DNA from: Allobosea sp. BK604
Lineage (GTDB): Bacteria; Pseudomonadota; Alphaproteobacteria; Rhizobiales; Beijerinckiaceae
Direction of reading: 5' to 3'
DNA: 64,000 nucleotides
Assembly (NCBI RefSeq): GCF_004341515.1
Contig: NZ_SLZF01000001.1
Location: 186,001 to 250,000, forward strand
A program made the position numbers and the translations under genes. Under the pieces are notes generated by a model. That model was given only the letters and a program-made list of their open reading frames with translations, was not told the DNA's origin and did no database searches. Shown here one piece after another: positions 19,199 to 27,425 of this stretch; position 1 is the stretch's first letter, and each line of letters opens with the position of its first letter.

Positions 19199-20008
19199 TC
19201 AGAGATTGCGGCGCTGGCCGCGCAGCGTCGGCAGACCGATGCCGACCGCATCGAAGCCGCCATCGACCGCGAGTACCTGGCCGGTGATGTAGCTCGCCTT
19301 TTCGCTGCACAGGAAGAAGATCGCCTCCGCGAGCTCCTCCTCCAGCCCATAGCGGGCGAGCGGGATCGCGTCGTGATAATCGGCGCGAATCTCCTTGCTG
19401 TGCACCGCCTTGGCCATGGCGGTATCGACCGGGCCGGGCGCGACCGCATTGACCCTTATGCCGAGCGCGGCGAGCTCGGCCGCCTGCTGCTTGGTGAGAT
19501 GGGCGAGCCCGGCCTTGCTGGTGCCGTAGGCGACGCGCAGCGTCGAGGCGCGCAGCGTCGAGGCGCGCAGGCCCGAGATCGAGGTGATGTTGACGACGGC
19601 GCCGCCGCCGCCATCGGCCATCAGCGGTGCACCGGCCTGCGTGCACAGGAACGGGCCGGTGAGATTGACCGCGAGCACGCGCTGCCATTCGTCATAGCTG
19701 GTCTCCAGCAGCGGCTTGAACACGGCCGTTCCGGCATTGTTGACGAGCGCGTCGAGCCGGCCGAAGCGCTCGGCCGCCGTATCGAAGGCGGCGACGACGG
19801 CGGCAGGATCCGCGACGTCGCAGGTCAGCGACAGCGTGACATGCGGCGCGTCGAGCTCCGCCATCGCCTGCGCCAGCGTCACCGCATCGATATCGAGCAG
19901 CGCGACCCGCCAGTTATCGGCAAGGAACCGCTTGGCCGTCGCCAGCCCGATGCCGCGCGCGGCGCCGGTGACGAGAGCAACTTTCGGGATGTCCTGAGCC
20001 ATGGCCAT
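19199..20008 (-). CDS. Short-chain dehydrogenase with active-site duplication
   Basis: An SDR of about 269 residues starting at the ATG at 20008 or 20002; upstream in-frame codons are less likely. It has the NAD(P) motif TGAARGIG, NNAGTAVF, the catalytic Ser in NITSISG, YGTSK (Tyr and Lys) and the C-terminal GQVLAVDGGF. Distance from catalytic Ser to Tyr is 18 residues rather than 13 because RASTL is present twice. The substrate is unknown. The MITE-like element lies 69 bases upstream of the start. Confidence 0.85.
   Translation of the reverse strand: MAMAQDIPKVALVTGAARGIGLATAKRFLADNWRVALLDIDAVTLAQAMAELDAPHVTLSLTCDVADPAAVVAAFDTAAERFGRLDALVNNAGTAVFKPLLETSYDEWQRVLAVNLTGPFLCTQAGAPLMADGGGGAVVNITSISGLRASTLRASTLRVAYGTSKAGLAHLTKQQAAELAALGIRVNAVAPGPVDTAMAKAVHSKEIRADYHDAIPLARYGLEEELAEAIFFLCSEKASYITGQVLAVDGGFDAVGIGLPTLRGQRRNL
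19535..19570. repeat. 15-base tandem duplication inside the SDR gene
   Basis: The 15-base unit at 19535-19549 repeats exactly at 19550-19564 and is followed by six bases of a third unit. It is in frame and doubles RASTL between the catalytic Ser and Tyr of the SDR. Confidence 0.9.
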
Positions 20009-20076
20009 GTCCAATGACGCGATCGTCGCCCAGCTATGCACCCTGCTCCAGCGCGATGGAAGCCATGGCCGCGCTA

Positions 20077-20271
20077 GGGTCTGTACTCATATTGGAGGGT
20101 GTCGTGATCGGGCCAAAATGGCCGAATGCAAGGAGGAGCCCGCCGCCCCATGCCCCAGGCATCGGGCAAGGGACCGACGCGGCAGTCGGCCATTTTCGCC
20201 CGACCCCGAAGGGGCGCGGGCATTTTGCCCGGCTGGTGCGTCGCGACACCCTCCAATATGAGGACAGACCC
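20077..20271. mobile_element. 195-base MITE-like element with TA flanks
   Basis: Terminal inverted repeats at 20077-20104 and 20244-20271 match over 28 bases with one mismatch; the tips read GGGTCTGT and ACAGACCC. A TA dinucleotide flanks both sides (20075-20076 and 20272-20273), consistent with target-site duplication by an IS630/Tc1-like or IS427-type transposase. No transposase is encoded. The right TA and terminal base make the TAG stop of the GGDEF gene. Confidence 0.8.
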
Positions 20272-21203
20272 TAAGCTACGACGGCCGGGGGCTCGCGTCT
20301 CAAGCCATCGGCCGCGATTCGATCCCGTCCCGCGAGCTTGGCGGCGTAGAGCGCCCGGTCGGCGCGCGTGTAGATGTCGGTCGCCGTCTCGCCTGCCATC
20401 CATTCGGCGACACCGGCCGAAAACGTGTATTTGAACGAGGGCTGCTCGGGCATCGGCACGGCCATCCGCACGATGGCCAGCATCCGGTCGAGGATCAGCA
20501 ACGCCTCGTCGACCTGCGTATCAGGCAGCACGAGGGCGAATTCCTCGCCGCCGATCCGGCCGAAGCAATCGGTCCGGCGAACATCCTCCTGGATCCGCAG
20601 GGCGAAGTCGCGCAGGACCAGATCGCCCGTGGCATGGCCGAAGCGGTCATTGATCTGCTTGAAATTGTCGATGTCGAGAATGGCGACGCAGCCGACGATG
20701 CCGTGCTGGATGCTGGTTCGCGTCATCTCGTCGACGCGGCCCATCACATAGCGACGGTTGGCGATACCGGTCAGCTCATCGGTGTAGGAGGCCTTGATCG
20801 CGAAATCGCGGTCCTGCCGGACGGCACGCTCCTCCGCCCTGATCTCGGTGATGTCGCTGGCAATGCAGAGCATCCAGCCATTCGGCTGTACGGTCTCTGT
20901 CATCCAGAGCCAGCGACCATCGACGAGGTCAGTCTCGAAGGCGCGAAAGGGCTGCTTGCCGCGGCGCGACTTGGCCGAGACCAGCCAGGAGTCGAAATTG
21001 GGCTCGCGGATGATCGTGCCCCTCCCCGCCGCACGGTTGCGGCGCATCAGCTCCGACCAGAACGGCTGTTCTCCCGGCTCGATGAAGAAGGCGCAGCGGA
21101 AGGCCCCGTTGGCGTAGCGCAGGCGATCGAACGCATCATATGCGGCGACCAGCACCGGCGTGTTCTCATAGAGCTTGCTGAGATTTGCGCTGATCCCGTC
21201 CAT
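20271..21203 (-). CDS. PAS-GGDEF diguanylate cyclase
   Basis: A 310-residue cytoplasmic protein. Residues 1-125 form a PAS-like sensor domain (LVAAYDAFDRLRYANGAFR through MLCIASDITEI). Residues 140-300 form a GGDEF domain with intact catalytic motif RIGGEEFALVLPD, so cyclic-di-GMP synthesis is expected. There is no membrane segment. An RxxD inhibitory site is not evident before GGEEF. The stop codon is formed at the junction with the MITE-like element, so the C-terminus may have been cut slightly short. Confidence 0.9.
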   Translation of the reverse strand: MDGISANLSKLYENTPVLVAAYDAFDRLRYANGAFRCAFFIEPGEQPFWSELMRRNRAAGRGTIIREPNFDSWLVSAKSRRGKQPFRAFETDLVDGRWLWMTETVQPNGWMLCIASDITEIRAEERAVRQDRDFAIKASYTDELTGIANRRYVMGRVDEMTRTSIQHGIVGCVAILDIDNFKQINDRFGHATGDLVLRDFALRIQEDVRRTDCFGRIGGEEFALVLPDTQVDEALLILDRMLAIVRMAVPMPEQPSFKYTFSAGVAEWMAGETATDIYTRADRALYAAKLAGRDRIAADGLRREPPAVVA

Positions 21204-21479
21204 CGGCAGACGGTGTTCCTGCAGGTGCGGATCTGAACGCGGGCGGCTTTCCTGGCGCCAGTCTGCGCCTGGAACATTTCACTACGCTTTCCGATTTAGA
21301 GCGCATGCTGCGCATTTTTGTGGCACCAGTCAGAATATCCGGCATGTCCTTCCCTGAATGCGTTTCGCTGCCGGTGCGGCTCGACAAACAGCCCGTCCTC
21401 CTGTATGGGCACGCCCTCAACTGAAAACAGCGAGCCGAAAGCCCGCGCGTCCAGCGCGAACACGGCCATGGAGAGACCC

Positions 21480-21866
21480 ATGAACATCATCGAGCAGCTC
21501 GACAAAGAGCAGATCGCCAAGCTCAGCGAAGGCAAGGACATCCCGCACTTCCAGCCCGGCGACACCGTGCAGGTCAACGTCAAGGTCAAGGAAGGCGAGC
21601 GCAGCCGCGTCCAGGCCTATGAGGGCGTCGTGATCGCGCGCAATGGCGGCGGCCTGAACGAGGCCTTCACCGTCCGCAAGATTTCCTATGGCGAGGGCGT
21701 CGAGCGCGTCTTCCCGCTCTATTCGCCGAACATCGATTCCATCAAGGTTGTCCGCAAGGGCAAGGTCCGGCGCGCCAAGCTGTATTACCTGCGCGATCGC
21801 CGCGGCAAGTCGGCCCGTATCGCCGAGCGCACCGATGCCAAGCCGGCCAAGGGCGCTGGCAAGTAA
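21480..21866 (+). CDS. rplS: 50S ribosomal protein L19
   Basis: Large-subunit protein at the 30S-50S interface. The 128 residues include the family signature [20 protein letters not shown] and the end [15 protein letters not shown] chose the ATG at 21480 ([11 protein letters not shown]); the frame is open upstream but unlike L19. A strong terminator follows. Usually it lies directly after trmD; here it leads into the leuC region instead. Confidence 0.97.
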   Translation: MNIIEQLDKEQIAKLSEGKDIPHFQPGDTVQVNVKVKEGERSRVQAYEGVVIARNGGGLNEAFTVRKISYGEGVERVFPLYSPNIDSIKVVRKGKVRRAKLYYLRDRRGKSARIAERTDAKPAKGAGK

Positions 21867-21896
21867 GCTTCGCCCGCATTGCGAAGCGAGTTTCGA

Positions 21897-21926
21897 GCGC
21901 GGCCCTTCGGGGCCGCGCTTTTGTTT
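21897..21926 (+). terminator. Rho-independent terminator of rplS
   Basis: A perfect nine-pair stem GCGCGGCCC/GGGCCGCGC (21897-21905 and 21910-21918) closes a TTCG loop and is followed by TTTTGTTTT. It lies 31 bases after the rplS stop. Confidence 0.92.
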
Positions 21927-21936
21927 TGCCGAAAGC

Positions 21937-22335
21937 TCAGTCCTGCGGGCCGACCGTCAGGTCGCGCCGGGCGGTGAGGATGCTGATCGAATAGCCGGCG
22001 ACGACATCGATCAGCGACATCACGGTGATGACCAGGAAGGTCCCGGTGCCGAAGGCCGGAAGCAACAGGAAGGCGAGACCGCAGCCGACGAAGACCAGGA
22101 GCGACAGGCCGTGATTGAGGATCGAACTCGAGCGCGCACTGGCGGCGTTCATGATCTCGAAGAACAGGACCAGGATCGCGACAGCGAGCAGGGTCTCGCC
22201 CGTCGTCGGCGCGAAGCTGGCGCCTGACGGCAGCCCGATCGAGAACAGCACCCGCTCGAGTGGAATGCCCATGACGGCGACGACGACGCCATAGGCGAGA
22301 ACTGCGAAGGCCATGAAGGGGAAAAAGCGCATCAT
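21937..22335 (-). CDS. Small four-helix membrane protein
   Basis: A 132-residue hydrophobic protein with about four predicted membrane helices (FFPFMAFAVLAYGVVVAVMG, LLAVAILVLFFEIMNAA, HGLSLLVFVGCGLAFLLL and FLVITVMSLIDVVAGYSISI). It starts with tandem ATG codons at 22335. I do not recognise a named family, although similar uncharacterised proteins appear near leuC in relatives. It converges on rplS across the terminator. A much longer minus frame continues upstream but is only antisense to leuC. Confidence 0.75.
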   Translation of the reverse strand: MMRFFPFMAFAVLAYGVVVAVMGIPLERVLFSIGLPSGASFAPTTGETLLAVAILVLFFEIMNAASARSSSILNHGLSLLVFVGCGLAFLLLPAFGTGTFLVITVMSLIDVVAGYSISILTARRDLTVGPQD

Positions 22336-22800
22336 CTCTACCACCGATCCTGTTGCCCGCCGCCTATAGCAGGCGCCGCCGGCCGTCGCACCTTGACTGC
22401 CGATGACCGCGCCAGCCGAACGCGTCAGGTGAACGCGCGAGCTCCGCGTTCGACGCCGAGCCGACCGGCATTGGCTTCGTTGCCGGCGCAGTTTGGAACT
22501 GATAGAAGCATCGGCATGACATCGGGCCTGCACATCGTAGGGATCGGCAGCCGCGCCGTCAGGCGCGTGGCGAAGCTGCGCCGTCGCATCCCGACTACGC
22601 AGGAATTCGCGGCGCTGCACGACCATGCCCGCCTGCCCTGGCGCTTTTTCGGCCGGTTCACGACCTCGGCCGTTGCAGGCCTTAGCCGCGCCTGAGACCG
22701 GCCGTCTCGGCCGGCGACAGGCCGCTTGCGCAAGCGCCGCCGGCTCAGGCCGGCACCAGAATTCCAAGACTGAAGAATTCCAGGACCGAGGCTTATCGAC
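22336..22800. other. 465-base intergenic region upstream of leuC
   Basis: The region holds the divergent promoters of the small membrane protein and leuC. Near leuC it contains several GC-rich inverted repeats, including the perfect palindrome CGCTTGCGCAAGCG at 22723-22736 and two GAATTCCA copies near the start codon. No run of leucine codons that would indicate an attenuator peptide is evident. One small open frame at 22516-22695 is listed separately. Confidence 0.5.
22516..22695 (+). CDS. Possible small basic protein of unknown function
   Basis: A 59-residue open frame beginning MTSGLHIVGIGSRAVRRVAK and ending SAVAGLSRA. It is basic, with no recognisable domain, and lies just ahead of the hairpins preceding leuC. 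It could be a leader peptide or a chance frame in GC-rich DNA. Its composition alone does not prove coding. Confidence 0.25.
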   Translation: MTSGLHIVGIGSRAVRRVAKLRRRIPTTQEFAALHDHARLPWRFFGRFTTSAVAGLSRA

Positions 22801-24219
22801 ATGACGTCGTCCACCGCCCCCCGCACGCTCTACGACAAGATCTTCGACGACCACGTCGTCGACCGGCAGGAAGACGGCACCTGCCTGCTCTATATCGACC
22901 GCCACCTCGTCCACGAGGTCACGAGCCCGCAGGCTTTCGAGGGCCTGCGCATGACCGGCCGCAAGGTTCGTTCTCCCGAGAAGACGCTCGCCGTCGTCGA
23001 CCACAACATCCCGACCACCGACCGCAGCAAGGGCATCGCCGAAGAGGAGAGCCGCATCCAGGTCGAGGCGCTCGCCAAGAACGCCAAGGATTTCGGCGTC
23101 GAGTATTTCAACGAGCTCGACGTCCGCCAGGGCATCGTCCACATCGTCGGCCCCGAGCAGGGCTTCACCTTGCCCGGCACCACGATCGTCTGCGGCGACA
23201 GCCACACCTCGACGCACGGCGCCTTCGGCGCGTTGGCCCATGGCATCGGCACCTCCGAGGTCGAGCATGTGCTCGCCACCCAGACGCTGATCCAGAAGAA
23301 GGCCAAGAACATGCTCGTCCAGGTGGACGGCACCCCGGCCAAGGGCGTCACCGCCAAGGACATCACGCTGGCGATCATCGGCGAGATCGGCACTGCCGGC
23401 GGCACCGGCTCGGTCATCGAATATGCTGGTGAGGCCATTCGAGGCCTCTCGATGGAAGGCCGCATGACGGTCTGCAACATGTCGATCGAGGGCGGTGCCC
23501 GCGCCGGCATGGTCGCGCCGGACGAGAAGTCCTATGCCTATCTCATGGGCCGGCCGAAGGCGCCCAAGGGCGCGGCCTGGGAAGAGGCCGTGCGCTATTG
23601 GGAGACGCTGCGCACCGACGAGGGCGCGCATTTCGACCGCGTGGTCAAGCTCGACGCCGCCAACCTGCCGCCGATCGTCTCCTGGGGCACCAGCCCCGAG
23701 GACGTGATCTCGGTGATGGGCGCGGTGCCCGATCCCGAGCTGATCGAGGACGAGGTCAAGCGCGCCTCGAAGAAGCGCGCTCTCGACTATATGGGCCTGA
23801 CCGCCGGCACCAGGATGACCGAGATCCCGCTCGACGTGATCTGGATCGGCTCCTGCACCAATGGCCGCATCGAGGATCTGCGCGCCGTCGCCAAGATCGT
23901 CGAGGGCAAGAAGATCGCCGGCTCGCTCGACTACGCCATGATCGTGCCCGGCTCCGGCCTGGTGAAGCAGCAGGCGGAGGAAGAGGGTCTCGACAAGATC
24001 TTCCTGGCCGCCGGCTTCGAGTGGCGCGAGCCCGGCTGCTCGATGTGCCTCGGCATGAACCCCGACCAGCTCAAGCCCGGCCAGCGCGCCGCCTCGACCT
24101 CGAACCGCAATTTCGAGGGCCGCCAAGGCTATCGCGGCCGCACCCACCTGGTCTCGCCGACCATGGCGGCAGCCGCGGCGCTCGTCGGTCACTTCGTCGA
24201 TGTGAGGCAGCTGGGCTAG
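22801..24219 (+). CDS. leuC: 3-isopropylmalate dehydratase, large subunit
   Basis: Aconitase-family [4Fe-4S] enzyme that isomerises 2- to 3-isopropylmalate in leucine synthesis, acting with LeuD. The 472 residues are full length. The cluster ligands are the Cys residues in SCTNGR and [31 protein letters not shown] is also conserved. leuD lies about 1.4 kb downstream, with three unrelated small genes between the subunits. Confidence 0.97.
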   Translation: MTSSTAPRTLYDKIFDDHVVDRQEDGTCLLYIDRHLVHEVTSPQAFEGLRMTGRKVRSPEKTLAVVDHNIPTTDRSKGIAEEESRIQVEALAKNAKDFGVEYFNELDVRQGIVHIVGPEQGFTLPGTTIVCGDSHTSTHGAFGALAHGIGTSEVEHVLATQTLIQKKAKNMLVQVDGTPAKGVTAKDITLAIIGEIGTAGGTGSVIEYAGEAIRGLSMEGRMTVCNMSIEGGARAGMVAPDEKSYAYLMGRPKAPKGAAWEEAVRYWETLRTDEGAHFDRVVKLDAANLPPIVSWGTSPEDVISVMGAVPDPELIEDEVKRASKKRALDYMGLTAGTRMTEIPLDVIWIGSCTNGRIEDLRAVAKIVEGKKIAGSLDYAMIVPGSGLVKQQAEEEGLDKIFLAAGFEWREPGCSMCLGMNPDQLKPGQRAASTSNRNFEGRQGYRGRTHLVSPTMAAAAALVGHFVDVRQLG

Positions 24220-24242
24220 GAGCCCGTTCGCGGAGGTAAGGC

Positions 24243-24488
24243 ATGACAACCGACCCCCGCGAAGCCGCCCGCGCCGCCGAGGCCAAGGCAACGCTTGAGC
24301 GCGTCAAGCGCGACCAGGAAGGCGTGTTCGGCTCCTCGATGGGCCGTGCCGCTGACCATTTCTCCGGTCGCGACGCGCCAGAGGGCGACAAGATCGAGCT
24401 TTGGGGCCGGCGCATCGGCCGTGCCCTTTCGCTGATCGGCGTCGTCGTGCTGGCCTTCTGGCTCGGGCATCAGCTCAAGATCTGGTGA
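24243..24488 (+). CDS. Small membrane protein, unknown function
   Basis: An 81-residue protein with a charged, alanine-rich N-terminal half (EAARAAEAKATLERVKRD) and one C-terminal membrane helix (ALSLIGVVVLAFWLGHQL). I do not know the family; similar short proteins occur after leuC in related genomes, as far as I recall. It sits 23 bases after leuC and almost touches the zincin gene, so it is likely in the same transcript. Confidence 0.7.
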   Translation: MTTDPREAARAAEAKATLERVKRDQEGVFGSSMGRAADHFSGRDAPEGDKIELWGRRIGRALSLIGVVVLAFWLGHQLKIW

Positions 24489-24489
24489 G

Positions 24490-24963
24490 ATGAAGACCGT
24501 GCCGTCGATCTCAGCCTCCGCCAGCGCCTCGGCCCATGCCGAGGCCTCGTCCTCGCTTGACTGGAGCGGGCTCAAGGCCCCCTCCATCGCCGAGTTCGAG
24601 GTGCTGGCCCAATCCGCCTTCGACAACCTGCCGGACGAGTTCCGCGCGCTTTGCGCCGATCTCATCATCAACGTCACCGAGTTCCCCGAGGATGACGTGG
24701 TCAAGGAGCTGGAGGCGGAGAGCGCGTTCGACATCCTCGGCCTGTTCAGCGGCGTCGGCCTGCCCCAGCAGGGCTACGCGCCACAGACCGGCCAGATGCC
24801 GAACACGATCCATCTCTACCGCCGCCCGATCCTCGACTACTGGGCGGAGAACGACGAAACCCTCAGTGCCATCGTCACCCATGTGCTCGTGCACGAGATC
24901 GGCCACCATTTCGGCTTCTCGGACGAGGACATGGAAGCGATCGAGCAGGCGGCGGAGCGATAG
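24490..24963 (+). CDS. Zincin-like metallopeptidase family protein
   Basis: A 157-residue protein of the minimal gluzincin type (Zincin_1/DUF1025). The zinc motif HEIGHHFGFSDEDM near residues 137-150 gives HExxH plus a downstream acidic residue. The N-terminal 25 residues are Ser/Ala-rich and probably disordered. These proteins are cytoplasmic and small; proteolysis has rarely been shown for the family. It lies between the small membrane protein and a LysE exporter in the leuC-leuD interval. Confidence 0.85.
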   Translation: MKTVPSISASASASAHAEASSSLDWSGLKAPSIAEFEVLAQSAFDNLPDEFRALCADLIINVTEFPEDDVVKELEAESAFDILGLFSGVGLPQQGYAPQTGQMPNTIHLYRRPILDYWAENDETLSAIVTHVLVHEIGHHFGFSDEDMEAIEQAAER

Positions 24964-24966
24964 ACG

Positions 24967-25599
24967 ATGATCGATGACCTGATCCGCCATTGGCCCGACC
25001 TGGTGCTGGTCTACTCGGCCTTCTTCCTGGCCGTGGCCAGCCCCGGCCCGAGCAATCTCGCGGTCATGGCGACCTCGATGGAGCATGGCAGGCGCGCCGG
25101 GCTCACGCTCGCGCTCGGCGTCACCACCGGCTCCCTGACCTGGGGCATTCTCGCCGCCATCGGCGTCTCCGCGCTGATCGTGGCCCATCCCGGCGCGCTC
25201 TACGCGATCAAGATCGTCGGCGGCCTCTACCTGCTGTTCCTGGCCGGGCGCTCGGCGCGCTCGGCCATGCGAGAGGATATGCCGCCGCCGAAAGCCGCCG
25301 TTCCCGGGCATCTCGCCTATCTGCGCGGCTATCTCATGCACCTCACCAACCCCAAGGCGATCCTGAGCTGGACGGCGATTATCGCGCTCGGCCTGCGCCC
25401 CGAGACACCCGCGGTGGTCGTCTACGCCATCGTCTTCGGTTGTATGATGATCTCCCTGGTGCTCAACCAGGGCTATGCATACCTGTTCTCGACCGCTTCC
25501 ATGGTCGCGGGCTACCGCAGGATCCGGCGCCGGGCGGAAGCCTGCCTCGCCGCCTTCTTCGGCTTTGCCAGCTTCAAACTCCTGACGGCGCAGCTATGA
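24967..25599 (+). CDS. LysE/RhtB family exporter
   Basis: A 210-residue membrane protein with about six helices and the family motif SPGPSNLAVMATSMEHGRRAG. It starts three bases after the zincin stop and 51 bases before leuD, so it is probably expressed with the leucine genes. Export of a branched-chain amino acid or precursor is a reasonable guess from context, but nothing in the protein fixes the substrate. Confidence 0.88.
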   Translation: MIDDLIRHWPDLVLVYSAFFLAVASPGPSNLAVMATSMEHGRRAGLTLALGVTTGSLTWGILAAIGVSALIVAHPGALYAIKIVGGLYLLFLAGRSARSAMREDMPPPKAAVPGHLAYLRGYLMHLTNPKAILSWTAIIALGLRPETPAVVVYAIVFGCMMISLVLNQGYAYLFSTASMVAGYRRIRRRAEACLAAFFGFASFKLLTAQL

Positions 25600-25650
25600 G
25601 GCCCGCCGTCCATCACGCCTCCTGACCGAAACACCCGTTGGAGCCTTGCC

Positions 25651-26253
25651 ATGCAGCCCTTCACCACGCTGACCTCCACCCCCGCCCCGTTGAAGGTGGT
25701 GAATGTCGACACCGACATGATCATCCCCAAGCAGTACCTCAAGACGATCAAGCGCACCGGGCTCGGCACCGCCCTCTTCGCCGAGGCGCGCTACAAGGAG
25801 GACGGCTCGGAGAACCCCGATTTCGTGCTGAACCAGCCGGCCTACCGCAAGTCGGAGATCCTGGTTGCCGGCGATAATTTCGGCTGCGGCTCCTCGCGCG
25901 AGCATGCACCCTGGGCCCTGCTCGATTTCGGTATCCGCTGCGTGATTTCGACCTCTTTCGCCGACATCTTTTACAATAACTGCTTCAAGAACGGCATCCT
26001 GCCGATCGTCGTGAAGCCCGAGGACCTGGAGAAGCTCTTCGACGATGCCGATCGCGGTTCGAACGCGACCCTGACCGTCGATCTCGAGAAGCAGGAGATC
26101 AAGGGCCCGGACGGCGGCACGCTGAAATTCGACATCGATCCGTTCCGCAAGCATTGCCTGCTCAACGGGCTCGACGATATCGGCCTGACCATGGAGAAGG
26201 CCCCGGCGATCGACGCCTTCGAGAAGAAGATCGCCGGCCGCGCCTGGGCCTGA
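25651..26253 (+). CDS. leuD: 3-isopropylmalate dehydratase, small subunit
   Basis: Swivel-domain subunit that completes the LeuCD isomerase. The 200 residues carry the signature [17 protein letters not shown] and the substrate loop [15 protein letters not shown]. Length is normal. A family A repeat and a hairpin follow the stop, separating it from the convergent DUF4394 gene. Confidence 0.97.
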   Translation: MQPFTTLTSTPAPLKVVNVDTDMIIPKQYLKTIKRTGLGTALFAEARYKEDGSENPDFVLNQPAYRKSEILVAGDNFGCGSSREHAPWALLDFGIRCVISTSFADIFYNNCFKNGILPIVVKPEDLEKLFDDADRGSNATLTVDLEKQEIKGPDGGTLKFDIDPFRKHCLLNGLDDIGLTMEKAPAIDAFEKKIAGRAWA

Positions 26254-26259
26254 ACACCA

Positions 26260-26359
26260 GAGCATTTTCGAGCGAAGTGGATACCGGTTCGCGTAAAGAA
26301 AATGCGTCAAGGCAAAGAGATAGAGCACTTGCGCGGTTCGGAGAAACGCGGAAGTGCTC
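26260..26359. repeat. Dispersed palindromic repeat, family A, copy 2
   Basis: A roughly 100-base element from GAGCATTTTCGAGCGAAGTG to GTGCTC, seven bases after the leuD stop. It contains the shared GTGGATACCGGTTCGCGT core and a second internal inverted repeat near GCGCGGTTCGGAGAAACGCG. Confidence 0.88.
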
Positions 26360-26369
26360 CAAGCACGAA

Positions 26370-26401
26370 GAGCCGCCGTCCCGCGGGTGAGACGGCGGCT
26401 C
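26370..26401. terminator. Hairpin between convergent leuD and DUF4394 genes
   Basis: An 11-pair perfect stem, GAGCCGCCGTC (26370-26380) with GACGGCGGCTC (26391-26401), around a 10-base loop. On the minus strand it is followed by TTCGTGCTT, a weak T-rich tail. It probably ends the minus transcript and may act in both directions. Confidence 0.65.
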
Positions 26402-26426
26402 CCTCGTCATCGGTCGGTTGGCGGGC

Positions 26427-27230
26427 TTACATCGCCGGCAGCGCGGCGGCGTCACGCGCCGGTGACTTGAGCCCGTTCACCTTCCCGATCATCGTCGCCT
26501 TGCCGGAGGCGAGGTCGACCTTGTGCAACGCGCCATCGGCCAGGAGCCAGCCGGTATTCGAGCCGTCGCTGCCGGTCTCGATATCGAAGGCGACCGCCTT
26601 TGGCGTGACACCGAGCTTGCCGATCGCGCCGAGCACGCCGTCATTCGGCGGCGCCTGCTTCAGGAGCCCGCCGATCTTGCCGTCGATATCGTAGAGCGCG
26701 GTCTCCTTCGTGCCCTTGACCGAGTTCGAATAGGCACCGGCGACGACCATCGGCACCTCGCCCTTGTGCATGTCGGTCTCGGCGAATTTGAGCTTGCCGT
26801 CGACCATGGTCTTGCCGTCGTCGACATTGACGCGCAGGTTCGTGCCATCCGCGCCGATGACGCGCAGCCGGTCGGCGGCCGGGTTGAAATCGACCGTCGC
26901 CATCGTGCCTGCGGCGAGCACGGTATCCATCTTCGACTTGATCGTGGCTTTGCCGCTGGCAAGATCGACCGTGTAGATCGTGCCATCGCCGCCGAGTGCA
27001 TAGAGCAGGCCGTCGGCGGGGCGAACATCGATGCCGGCGATCTTGCCGCCGATGCCGGTGACCTCGATCGACTTGCCGGCCTTCTGCGTCGCGGTGTCGA
27101 CCATGGTAAGCGTATGGTCGCCGCTGAGCACGGCGAGCGTGCCGGCTGGGGCCGCAAGCGTGGCGGCAAAGGACGCGCCGAGAATGGTGGAGGCGACGAG
27201 CGCGAGGCGCGTGATGCCAATGGTCTGCAT
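26427..27230 (-). CDS. Secreted DUF4394 protein
   Basis: A 267-residue protein with a signal peptide (LALVASTILGASFAATLAA) and a DUF4394-type beta-propeller-like domain. Repeated strands such as TLTMVDTATQKAGKSIEV, YTVDLASGKATI and HKVDLASGKATMIG show the internal repetition, and FNPAADRLRVIG is the hallmark segment. The biochemical function of the family is unknown. It is divergent from an ECF sigma gene and has a promoter that matches the sigma gene's own, so it is probably part of that regulon. Confidence 0.88.
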   Translation of the reverse strand: MQTIGITRLALVASTILGASFAATLAAPAGTLAVLSGDHTLTMVDTATQKAGKSIEVTGIGGKIAGIDVRPADGLLYALGGDGTIYTVDLASGKATIKSKMDTVLAAGTMATVDFNPAADRLRVIGADGTNLRVNVDDGKTMVDGKLKFAETDMHKGEVPMVVAGAYSNSVKGTKETALYDIDGKIGGLLKQAPPNDGVLGAIGKLGVTPKAVAFDIETGSDGSNTGWLLADGALHKVDLASGKATMIGKVNGLKSPARDAAALPAM

Positions 27231-27305
27231 GAGGTTATCCTCCGATTGGATCGCAATTCTCTTGGGTCGATCGACGCCAATGCCTGGCGTGCTGCCCACT
27301 GGGGA

Positions 27306-27331
27306 TAAGGTCGGCGCGCTGGTGCGGATGC
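27306..27331 (-). promoter_or_regulatory. Putative ECF promoter of the DUF4394 gene
   Basis: On the minus strand GCATCC (27331-27326) is separated by 16 bases from CTTA (27309-27306). The promoter facing the sigma gene has the same -35 box and spacing. The -35 resembles CCATCC recognised by mycobacterial SigK, whose anti-sigma is RskA. Translation starts about 75 bases downstream. Confidence 0.6.
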
Positions 27332-27356
27332 GCTTGAAGAAATAAAAGATCGGGCT

Positions 27357-27382
27357 GCATCCGCGGCCCGCCCAGCCGCGTA
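27357..27382 (+). promoter_or_regulatory. Putative autoregulatory ECF promoter
   Basis: GCATCC (27357-27362), 16 bases, then CGTA (27379-27382), 43 bases ahead of the sigma factor start. It mirrors the promoter for the divergent DUF4394 gene. Identical -35 boxes with identical 16-base spacers on both sides support autoregulation by the encoded sigma factor. Confidence 0.6.
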
Positions 27383-27425
27383 GACTCGCACTGGCGCATG
27401 CGATGGCGCCGATCAGGGGGACAGG

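Noticed and set aside
20126..20434. Short open frames across the MITE-like element
   Set aside because: They arise from the inverted repeats and GC-rich centre. They share no features with transposases and cross the element boundary.
22690..22800. Possible leucine attenuator or riboswitch before leuC
   Set aside because: Hairpins are present but there is no run of Leu codons, no T-run terminator and no known riboswitch consensus that I could recognise.
21937..24291. A 784-codon minus-strand open frame
   Set aside because: Most of it is antisense to leuC. Only the last 132 codons, from 22335, resemble a real membrane protein, which is listed on its own.
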